Below the pieces are notes generated by a model. It was not told the origin of the DNA. It saw nothing but the letters and a program-made list of their open reading frames with translations, and ran no database searches. Both the position numbers and the translations under genes were made by a program. Shown here piece after piece: positions 1 through 4,826 of a DNA stretch of 7,955 nt; the stretch's first letter is position 1, and every line of letters starts with the position of its first letter. Origin of the DNA: JABMMZ01 sp964505065 (lineage in GTDB: Bacteria > Bacteroidota > Bacteroidia > NS11-12g > UBA955); contig CAZDGF010000095.1 of NCBI GenBank assembly GCA_964505065.1, positions 1-7,955 on the forward strand, written 5' to 3'.

Positions 1-50
1 GATTTGCAATTTGTTATTCGATTCAGCAATTCTATTGCTGAATTTGGGTT
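1..50. repeat. Copy 1 of a 50-bp dispersed inverted repeat with internal hairpin
   Basis: These 50 bases recur as a reverse complement at 4282-4331 with a single mismatch (C at 32 against A at 4300). Inside is a perfect 10-bp palindrome, ATTCAGCAAT at 21-30 and ATTGCTGAAT at 34-43, with loop TCT. On the minus strand the hairpin starts 6 bases after the stop codon of the LysE-family gene, so it may protect the 3' end of that mRNA. No U-tract follows, so it is not a classical intrinsic terminator. The copy touches the window edge and may extend further left. Confidence 0.85.
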
Positions 51-694
51 TAATTCCACCAACCAACTAAAATGGTAAAACGGTACAAAAATACTGCGCC
101 AATAACCATAAGTAATACTCCGAAATATTTATTAATGGTAAAAAATAAACGCACATTAAGTTTTTTGCCCAACAAATGACTGAGATATACTTTTAAAATA
201 TCCATTAAAAAAATAACCAATAATATAACGCCTAAATTTAGGCTTACAAGCCATAAATAGTTAGGTTCTTCGGCATATTTTAAGCTAACTGCACCTTGCA
301 CATTGAACCATAAAATAAAGGTAAAAGGATTGGCTAAATTTAGGAAAAAACCATTCAAAATGCCTTTACTCGATGGCACTCTTTCTGAATAAGATTTTAA
401 AAAAGCCCTATATTGGTGTTTAAAAGCTTTTATACCCAATAAAAATAAAACAATAGCCCCTAATAAACTATACATTTTTTGAAAAGCCATATTTTGCATA
501 AAATCTGCAAAGCCAAATATACAAAGGGCTACAACCAACAAATCGCTTAAAAAAACACCCCAAGCCAAAAGCACACCTTTCTTAAATCCCTCTTGAATAC
601 TGGTGTGTAATAATTTGAAAAAAGCGGGGCCAAATAACAAAATACTGATTAAAAAGCCTTGCCAAATGCCGTGTAGTATGGGTATAAGAATCAT
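50..694 (-). CDS. LysE/RhtB-family amino-acid/metabolite exporter
   Basis: This is a 214-residue inner-membrane protein of the LysE translocator superfamily, which exports amino acids or related small solutes by proton-driven antiport. It has the family length and about six hydrophobic segments (roughly residues 5-25, 40-62, 72-90, 112-133, 146-168, 188-210). Near the N-terminus it has the Gly-Pro turn (GP 22-23), then a QEGFKKG stretch leading into a helix ending in Asp51, and later the conserved NPFTFILW motif (122-129). The ATG at 694 is preceded by nine As on the coding strand, an A-rich leader typical of Bacteroidota translation starts. It lies 35 bp after the thioredoxin-like gene on the same strand and is probably co-transcribed with it. 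The substrate cannot be told from sequence; the family assignment is firm. Confidence 0.88.
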   Translation of the reverse strand: MILIPILHGIWQGFLISILLFGPAFFKLLHTSIQEGFKKGVLLAWGVFLSDLLVVALCIFGFADFMQNMAFQKMYSLLGAIVLFLLGIKAFKHQYRAFLKSYSERVPSSKGILNGFFLNLANPFTFILWFNVQGAVSLKYAEEPNYLWLVSLNLGVILLVIFLMDILKVYLSHLLGKKLNVRLFFTINKYFGVLLMVIGAVFLYRFTILVGWWN

Positions 695-729
695 TTTTTT
701 TTTGGAGTTAGGAAATAGGGGGTTAGTTT
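695..729 (-). promoter_or_regulatory. Operon spacer with A-tract leader and CTAACCCC-like repeats
   Basis: Read on the minus strand, the 35-bp spacer between the thioredoxin-like gene and the LysE gene continues the sequence around the upstream stop codon as imperfect copies of CTAACCCC (CTTAACCCC, CTAACCCCC, CTAACTCC). It ends in an A-run touching the ATG at 694. No Shine-Dalgarno sequence or TAnnTTTG box is visible, which fits read-through from the upstream gene. Confidence 0.45.
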
Positions 730-1905
730 TTAGGGGTTAAGAATTTGATTCAAATTTTTCGAAATTTCTTCTTCCATTTTTTCAGAAAAGCCAATATGTT
801 TATATACAACAATGCCATTTTTAATTATAAATAATGAAGGATAAGCCGTTATACCTAAATTTTCACTTACAGCATAATTTGCTTTCAAAATTGTGTAATT
901 CAATTTATGGTAAGGTACAAAGCGTTCTAATCTTACCCAATCAGACGTATATGGGTCTATGCCATAAAGTTTAATACCTTTACTTGTATATTTATTGTTA
1001 ATATTGATTAAAGCTGGCATACTTGCAATACAAGGACCACAAGAGGTATAAAAAAAATCTAGTATAAAAATGGAATCCTTTTTATTGGGTAAAGTTATAG
1101 AATATTTAGAATCAAATATATATGCAAAAATATTTGGAAGTGTATCTCCAATTGTTATTTCTTTTTTCTTCTTTTTTTGGCTGATTAGGTATATAGAGTC
1201 GCCATTTATATTTGTTTTTAATACTTTTATCATTGAATCTGCCTTGAATTTTATAGTTTTAGCATAGCTTTTATCAAATTGTTTAAAATCGTTCAAAATT
1301 AATTTTTCATATTGTAACTGGTCGCCTAAATAAAACCATTGCAAAAATGTATCAATTAAATAAGTACTTTTATCTACATATATCAATGTGCTACTGTAAA
1401 TATTTACTTTCAGCATTTTGTCAAAACTTGTATCTTTTTTTTCCAAAACAAAATGTTTGTCATTTGTTTCTTTAAGACTAAAAGTATCATTTTTTAAAAA
1501 ATTCCTTTTAAATGGTTTGTACAACACATCTTGTTTCATTCTATAAAATTGCTTTAAATCGGAAAATATTTTTGTTCTGTAATATGTTTTAGAATTATCA
1601 TACAAAGTAACAAATTCTTCATCATTAAAAGCTTTATAATTTTTACCATATTGTTTGTTATTGTTTAAGGATAAGCCATACAAAGGTAGTTTCATGCTAT
1701 TTGAAATTAGATTTTCAGTTGTTATAAAACTTGTATCCGAATAATCAAAATATTTAAAAAATTGCGTAAATTTTACCTCATAGTTTGTTAAACTTTTTGC
1801 AGTTTTTGAAACTTTTTTTAAAATGTCTTTAGCAGTTTGTCCTTTAGTTTCTTTAACATTTAAAAATACTAAAATGATTAAAATGATTAATTTACTTTTT
1901 TGCAT
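730..1905 (-). CDS. Secreted two-domain protein: LolA-like N-terminal part plus TlpA/ResA-like thioredoxin domain
   Basis: This 391-residue protein starts with a signal-peptide-like segment (lysines at 3 and 5, hydrophobic core about 6-16). There is no lipobox cysteine, so it is probably periplasmic. Residues about 25-240 resemble the outer-membrane lipoprotein-sorting (LolA-like) or DUF-type N-terminal domains found before thioredoxin domains in Bacteroidota; this part is inferred from pattern only. A lysine-rich linker (KKKKK 244-248) leads to a TlpA/ResA-type domain. That domain has the active-site CGPC (289-292) in FFYTSCGPC and the cis-proline P356 in GITAYPSLF, which supports thiol-disulfide oxidoreductase activity. 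It is first in a likely two-gene unit with the LysE gene and diverges from the enoyl-CoA hydratase across 41 bp. The gene is visibly richer in A/T, Lys and Asn than its neighbours, as expected of a fast-evolving, lineage-restricted gene. The thioredoxin domain is certain; the partner protein is unknown. Confidence 0.82.
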   Translation of the reverse strand: MQKSKLIILIILVFLNVKETKGQTAKDILKKVSKTAKSLTNYEVKFTQFFKYFDYSDTSFITTENLISNSMKLPLYGLSLNNNKQYGKNYKAFNDEEFVTLYDNSKTYYRTKIFSDLKQFYRMKQDVLYKPFKRNFLKNDTFSLKETNDKHFVLEKKDTSFDKMLKVNIYSSTLIYVDKSTYLIDTFLQWFYLGDQLQYEKLILNDFKQFDKSYAKTIKFKADSMIKVLKTNINGDSIYLISQKKKKKEITIGDTLPNIFAYIFDSKYSITLPNKKDSIFILDFFYTSCGPCIASMPALININNKYTSKGIKLYGIDPYTSDWVRLERFVPYHKLNYTILKANYAVSENLGITAYPSLFIIKNGIVVYKHIGFSEKMEEEISKNLNQILNP

Positions 1906-1946
1906 ACAGTTACAACATTAATCTTTTTCATATACTTTTGCAAACT
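1906..1946. promoter_or_regulatory. 41-bp divergent promoter region
   Basis: On the plus strand, TACTTTTG at 1933-1940 is an exact match to the Bacteroidota -7 box TAnnTTTG. It ends only 6 bases before the ATG at 1947, so the enoyl-CoA hydratase mRNA may be leaderless or nearly so. On the minus strand the best candidate is TAGTTTG (1947-1941), which is one base short in the spacer and would serve the gene starting at 1905. The two candidates are adjacent, so the two transcription units probably share or compete for this short region. I see no convincing -33 TTG for either. Confidence 0.5.
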
Positions 1947-2714
1947 ATGTACAACAATATTCTAACAACGGTAGAAAATAACATACTAACAATTACTATC
2001 AACCGAGAAACCAAGCTGAATGCCTTAAATATTGAAACGCTGCAAGAAATAAAAAAGGCTGTTTCCGATGCACAATCTGATAATAAAGTAAAAGGCATTA
2101 TTTTAACAGGTGCTGGCACAAAAGCTTTTGCTGCTGGTGCAGATATTTCAGAATTTGTTAATTTTAACGAAAAAGAAGGCACTAAAATGAGTGCCGATGG
2201 ACACTCAGTAATGAACACAATAGAACAAAGCGCAAAACCTGTAATAGCTGCTGTTAATGGCTTTGCATTGGGAGGCGGCTGCGAGTTGGCAATGGCTTGT
2301 CATATTCGTATAGCCAGCGAAAATGCAAAATTTGGGCAGCCAGAAGTAAATTTGGGTGTGCCTCCTGGTTATGGCGGTACGCAACGCTTAGTACAATTAA
2401 TAGGCAAAAGCAAGGCTTTGGAACTATTGCTAACTGCCGATGTTATAAGCGCACATTCTGCAATGGAATATGGCTTGGTAAGCGATGTTGTGCCTTTGGA
2501 AGATTTGATGCCACGTTGTGCAGAAATGTTGAATAAGTTGGCTACAAAATCGCCAATGGCTATAGCTAAAGTTATAGCCTGTGTAAACGATTATTTTGAC
2601 AACACTAAAAATGGCTTTGATACTGAAATTGCGGAATTTGGCAAAGCTTTTTCAACTAACGATTTTAAAGAAGGTACAGATGCTTTTTTGAATAAACGAA
2701 AAGCAAGTTTTTAA
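1947..2714 (+). CDS. Enoyl-CoA hydratase/isomerase (crotonase) family protein
   Basis: This 255-residue crotonase-fold protein probably hydrates trans-2-enoyl-CoA to 3-hydroxyacyl-CoA in fatty-acid or short-chain acyl-CoA degradation in the cytoplasm. The oxyanion-hole segments are FAAGADISEF (61-70) and NGFALGGGCELA (104-115). Both catalytic glutamates of true hydratases are present: Glu113 in GGGCELA and Glu133 in FGQPEVNLG. The PPGYGGTQRL signature follows (139-148). Length is normal for the short form. The ATG at 1947 is chosen over a TTG at 1938 because that TTG lies inside the probable -7 promoter box, and because the family normally begins M-Y-x-N-I-L. The substrate chain length is not predictable. 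No other beta-oxidation gene lies in the window. A 3-hydroxybutyryl-CoA dehydratase (crotonase) role is equally possible. Confidence 0.93.
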   Translation: MYNNILTTVENNILTITINRETKLNALNIETLQEIKKAVSDAQSDNKVKGIILTGAGTKAFAAGADISEFVNFNEKEGTKMSADGHSVMNTIEQSAKPVIAAVNGFALGGGCELAMACHIRIASENAKFGQPEVNLGVPPGYGGTQRLVQLIGKSKALELLLTADVISAHSAMEYGLVSDVVPLEDLMPRCAEMLNKLATKSPMAIAKVIACVNDYFDNTKNGFDTEIAEFGKAFSTNDFKEGTDAFLNKRKASF

Positions 2715-2760
2715 TTTTTGATTTTAAAGTTTTGATTTTTGATTTTATTTTCGAAATCAG
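2715..2760. repeat. TTTTGATTTT tandem-like repeat after the enoyl-CoA hydratase gene
   Basis: TTTTGATTTT occurs three times within 2716-2746, the last two copies overlapping. A weak 6-bp inverted repeat follows (TGATTT 2740-2745 with AAATCA 2754-2759). It could be part of a transcript end, but it lacks a GC-rich stem and no terminator call is justified. Confidence 0.4.
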
Positions 2761-2774
2761 ATTAAAAATTCCCT

Positions 2775-2782
2775 TAACTTTG
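2775..2782 (+). promoter_or_regulatory. Putative -7 promoter box for the gene at 2802
   Basis: TAACTTTG matches TAnnTTTG exactly and leaves 19 bases to the ATG at 2802. That is the same spacing as the boxes before pgk and before the polyprenyl synthase. No clear -33 TTG is found about 20 bases upstream. It implies that this gene has its own promoter, separate from the enoyl-CoA hydratase 87 bp upstream. Confidence 0.55.
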
Positions 2783-2801
2783 TCATTCAGTATTTGTTAA
2801 A

Positions 2802-4061
2802 ATGAAAAGGTTTACTTTGCTTATCGTTGTGTTTTTATTTTTGGCAAACCAAGCCAAAGCTTTACACATTTTAATAGGTATGAACGAAGGGCAAAAAGAC
2901 CATTTAAAAGCTTACGGCATAGCCTATTGGGTGCTGGGAAAAGAGAAAGAAGTAAATTGGCTATTGAATTACGAAGGCGGTAGTTTTATGATGGGCTACG
3001 ATGTAGCTTTTGAAAATGAATGTAAAATTAGAGGTGTTAGCTACGAGGTTATAACAGATGCCAAAAGCAATGCCATATTAGCTGAAATAAGCAATCCAGA
3101 GGTAAATATGGAAGTGGTTACTTTGCTTAAAATTCCTAAAATTGCAGTTTATTCGCCTAAAAATAAACAACCTTGGGACGATGCCGTAACTATGGTGCTT
3201 GAATATGCCGAAATACCTTACGATAAAGTGTTTGACGATGAGGTATTAGACGATAAATTGATACAATACGATTGGCTACACCTACACCATGAGGATTTTA
3301 CAGGTCAATATGGCAAATTTTGGTACAATTACCGCAATACCCCTTGGTATTTAGAAGATGTAAAAACCAACGAAGAATGTGCAACCAAACACGGTTACAC
3401 CAAAGTATCGCAAATGAAATTAGCAGTGGCAAAAAAAATAAGAGATTTTTGTATTGGTGGTGGTTTTTTATTTGCTATGTGTAGCGCTACAGATACTTAC
3501 GATATTGCCCTTTCTGCAGATGGCACAGATATTTGCGAAAATATGTTTGATGGCGATGGTGCCGACCCTAATGCCCAAAATAAACTTAATTTTGACAATT
3601 GTTTTGCATTTAAAGATTTTCAATTGGAAAGAAGCCCCTATGCTTACGAACATGCCACTATTGACAATACTAATTATAGAACTTTGAACGAAAGCGAAGA
3701 TTATTTTACCTTGTTTGATTACAGTGCCAAATGGGATGTTGTGCCTACAATGCTCTGCCAAAACCATACGCAAACCATAAAAAGCTTTATGGGGCAAACT
3801 ACCGCCTTTAGAAAACAATTTATAAAAAGCGAAGTGCTGGTAATGGGCGAAACCAAAGCTGCCGAAGAGGCACGTTATATACACGGCACAATGGGCAAAG
3901 GCACTTGGACTTTTTATAGCGGGCATGACCCAGAAGATTACCAACACATGGTAGGAGAGCCACCTACTAATTTAGCATTATTTCCCAATAGCCCAGGCTA
4001 CCGCCTTATTTTGAATAATATTTTATTCCCCAGTGCTAAAAAGAAAAAATTGAAAACGTAG
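2802..4061 (+). CDS. Secreted conserved Bacteroidota protein, often labelled 'asparagine synthetase B'; class I amidotransferase-like fold suspected
   Basis: The protein has 419 residues with a clear signal peptide (hydrophobic core about 5-15, probable cleavage after AKA at 18-20), so it is exported, and no lipobox. I recognise a strongly conserved Bacteroidota family from segments such as HLKAYGIAYWVL (34-45), YDWLHLHHEDFTGQYGKF (156-173), GGGFLFAMCSATDTYDIALS (219-238), LCQNHT (318-323) and GHDPEDYQH (374-382). Databases often label it asparagine synthetase B. It has neither the N-terminal catalytic Cys2 nor the ATP-pyrophosphatase domain of AsnB, and it is exported, so that name looks wrong. 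Cys227 in FAMCSAT resembles a nucleophile elbow of the class I glutamine amidotransferase/ThuA-like superfamily, and H375 in GHDPE could be its histidine; this is inference. The C-terminus is lysine-rich (KKKKLK 413-418). It has its own likely promoter and is followed by about 700 bp of repeats. The true reaction is unknown. Confidence 0.88.
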   Translation: MKRFTLLIVVFLFLANQAKALHILIGMNEGQKDHLKAYGIAYWVLGKEKEVNWLLNYEGGSFMMGYDVAFENECKIRGVSYEVITDAKSNAILAEISNPEVNMEVVTLLKIPKIAVYSPKNKQPWDDAVTMVLEYAEIPYDKVFDDEVLDDKLIQYDWLHLHHEDFTGQYGKFWYNYRNTPWYLEDVKTNEECATKHGYTKVSQMKLAVAKKIRDFCIGGGFLFAMCSATDTYDIALSADGTDICENMFDGDGADPNAQNKLNFDNCFAFKDFQLERSPYAYEHATIDNTNYRTLNESEDYFTLFDYSAKWDVVPTMLCQNHTQTIKSFMGQTTAFRKQFIKSEVLVMGETKAAEEARYIHGTMGKGTWTFYSGHDPEDYQHMVGEPPTNLALFPNSPGYRLILNNILFPSAKKKKLKT

Positions 4062-4069
4062 AATTATCA

Positions 4070-4094
4070 GTTCATTGAGCTTGTCGAAATGAAC
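4070..4094. repeat. Short inverted repeat around GAGCTTGTCG
   Basis: GTTCATT (4070-4076) pairs with AATGAAC (4088-4094) around an 11-base loop containing GAGCTTGTCG; CTTGTCGAA then recurs just downstream as CTTGTCGAAT (4094-4103). Read in reverse, TTTCGACAAGCTCAAT resembles a short motif I remember as widely scattered between genes in Bacteroidota and other bacteria. That family link is from memory only. Confidence 0.5.
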
Positions 4095-4111
4095 TTGTCG
4101 AATAATCCGTC

Positions 4112-4148
4112 ATTCCAAAATTTTTTGCTTTGAAAAAATATTTGGAAT
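4112..4148. repeat. AT-rich stem-loop downstream of the secreted-protein gene
   Basis: ATTCCAAA (4112-4119) pairs with TTTGGAAT (4141-4148). TTTTTT (4121-4126) pairs with AAAAAA (4133-4138) around loop GCTTTG, with a small bulge between the two stems. It lies 51 bp after the stop at 4061, so a transcript-end role is possible, but no T-tract follows the stem. Confidence 0.5.
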
Positions 4149-4172
4149 CTGAAATAGCCATTCATTCAGATT
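4146..4172. repeat. Inverted repeat AATCTGAA / TTCAGATT
   Basis: A perfect 8-bp stem (4146-4153 with 4165-4172) spans an 11-base loop. It overlaps the right arm of the preceding stem-loop by three bases, so the two hairpins are mutually exclusive in RNA. Confidence 0.5.
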
Positions 4173-4281
4173 TTATAGAATCAACTACTCATTATCATTC
4201 CATAACCTCAAAAAATTTACCCTTATAAATCAGCAATTTGCAATCTGTTCCAAATTCTATGCCAATAAAAATACTTGTTTT

Positions 4282-4331
4282 AACCCAAATTCAGCAATAA
4301 AATTGCTGAATCGAATAACAAATTGCAAATC
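4282..4331. repeat. Copy 2 of the 50-bp inverted repeat with internal hairpin
   Basis: This is the reverse complement of positions 1-50 with 49 of 50 bases identical. The internal hairpin is ATTCAGCAAT (4289-4298) and ATTGCTGAAT (4302-4311) with loop AAA. The single difference from copy 1 falls in the loop, so the stem is intact in both copies. A T7 run follows at 4333-4339. Confidence 0.85.
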
Positions 4332-4372
4332 ATTTTTTTACAAAACATAATTGCAATTTCTAAATCGGGGTT

Positions 4373-4429
4373 AACCCAACTAAATCAAGTAGTTCGATTT
4401 TTCAAATCTCCTATTGATTAATTTGGGTT
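4373..4429. repeat. 57-bp nested imperfect palindrome with AACCCAA / TTGGGTT ends
   Basis: Three stems are nested: AACCCAA (4373-4379) with TTGGGTT (4423-4429); AATCAA plus TAG (4383-4388, 4390-4392) with CTA plus TTGATT (4411-4419), bulging G4389; and GATTT (4396-4400) with AAATC (4404-4408), loop TTC. The end AATTTGGGTT (4420-4429) is also the reverse complement of AACCCAAATT at 4282-4291, so 4282-4429 is a 148-bp segment bounded by 10-bp inverted repeats. The left arm overlaps a perfect palindrome GGGTTAACCC (4368-4377). Confidence 0.6.
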
Positions 4430-4456
4430 TATCTTAATCGCACAAGGGGTTATTTA

Positions 4457-4548
4457 TTACGCTCAACATGATACGGAATGCATAAGTTGAGTAGTCAAGC
4501 AAAGGAACAACAGGCGTCAGCAGCGTAAGGGATTACTCATTTTTTATT
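4457..4548 (+). repeat. Structured element A (stem-loop followed by T-run)
   Basis: TTACGCT (4457-4463) pairs with AGCGTAA (4522-4528). Inside it CTCAAC (4462-4467) could instead pair with GTTGAG (4486-4491). It ends with CATTTTTTATT (4538-4548), an 11-mer repeated exactly at the end of element B (4682-4692). ATTACTCAT occurs at 4532-4540 and again at 4562-4570. Confidence 0.45.
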
Positions 4549-4590
4549 GTATTTTATAGGCATTACTCATCAAATTATTGTTGATATGGC

Positions 4591-4692
4591 ATTCGTGAAA
4601 GCTGCGCTATTCGTGAATCGCTTCGCTATGTTGGAGCAGCTACCCCGCAGTCCCGAAACTTCGGGACGAGGCGTAATAGCGCATTTTTTATT
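4591..4692 (+). repeat. Structured element B (long stem-loop with T6 tail, terminator-like)
   Basis: TGCGCTATT (4603-4611) pairs perfectly with AATAGCGCA (4675-4683), and the right arm runs directly into TTTTTT (4684-4689). Nested inside is GTCCCGAA (4650-4657) with TTCGGGAC (4660-4667). ATTCGTGAA is repeated at 4591-4599 and 4609-4617. On the plus strand the layout, stem then U-run, is what an intrinsic terminator or the 3' end of a small RNA looks like, but the loop is large and no plus-strand promoter was found nearby. Confidence 0.5.
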
Positions 4693-4707
4693 AAATTATT
4701 TGTTTTT

Positions 4708-4772
4708 CAATTGCATTAAAGAGTGCTTCGCAATTGCCCGACCCTTTAGGGGTACGCCCTAATATTTTTTTT
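4708..4772. repeat. CAATTGC/GCAATTG inverted repeat and AGGG/CCCT hairpin with T8
   Basis: CAATTGC (4708-4714) pairs with GCAATTG (4730-4736). Next, AGGG (4748-4751) pairs with CCCT (4757-4760), alternatively ACCC (4741-4744) with GGGT (4750-4753), followed after AATA by eight Ts (4765-4772). It is weakly terminator-like on the plus strand. It overlaps the end of the minus-strand small ORF. Confidence 0.4.
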
Positions 4773-4826
4773 ATAATCAATAAAATATCCAATACCCAAA
4801 GCAATAAAAAACAATGCAATAAGCAT
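4746..4826 (-). CDS. Possible 26-residue membrane peptide, coupled to pgk by TAATG overlap
   Basis: The ATG (4826-4824) shares its A with the TAA stop of pgk, a TAATG junction typical of translational coupling. The peptide starts MLIALFFIALGIGYFID, continues with YKKN, and ends in a proline before TAA (4748-4746). It therefore has one hydrophobic helix (about residues 2-16) followed by a positively charged tail, like many small membrane proteins. I know no family for it. The last six or so codons lie in the repeat sequence at 4741-4763, so it may instead be the truncated N-terminus of a longer membrane protein cut by repeat insertion, or a chance ORF. No separate ribosome site is needed if it is coupled to pgk. 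Confidence 0.4.
   Translation of the reverse strand: MLIALFFIALGIGYFIDYKKNIRAYP

Larger units (their letters stand above)
4062..4745. other. Gene-poor intergenic region rich in palindromes and repeats
   Basis: No convincing protein-coding gene lies between the secreted protein and the small ORF next to pgk. The stretch instead holds a series of inverted repeats (listed separately). The part from about 4440 to 4760 is less AT-rich than its surroundings, with segments such as GTCCCGAAACTTCGGGAC. The pattern fits an accumulation site for dispersed repeat elements between two convergent genes. No transposase fragment, tRNA or rRNA was recognised. Confidence 0.7.

Noticed and set aside
1140..1185. 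Frameshift-prone A-runs encoding the poly-lysine linker
   Set aside because: The frame stays open through to a complete thioredoxin domain, so there is no evidence that the gene is broken or programmed to slip.
1928..2218. 96-codon minus-strand frame opposite the start of the enoyl-CoA hydratase
   Set aside because: It is an antisense shadow of a clear crotonase gene with no supporting start signal or family.
3468..3947. 159-codon minus-strand frame opposite the secreted protein gene
   Set aside because: It lies wholly inside a well-conserved gene on the other strand and has no recognisable family. It is a shadow frame.
1..4331. Composite transposon carrying four genes
   Set aside because: The inverted repeats are short, there is no transposase or resistance-type cargo, and the enclosed genes look like ordinary chromosomal genes.
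4282..4339. Intrinsic terminator formed by the repeat hairpin and downstream T7
   Set aside because: The 10-bp stem ends 21 bases before the T-run, too far for a classical terminator, and the left copy has no T-run on the matching side of LysE.
4547..4762. 71-codon plus-strand reading frame in the repeat cluster
   Set aside because: It runs through structured elements and inverted repeats, has no promoter or recognisable domain, and its amino-acid pattern follows the palindromes. It is better explained as repeat DNA that happens to be open.
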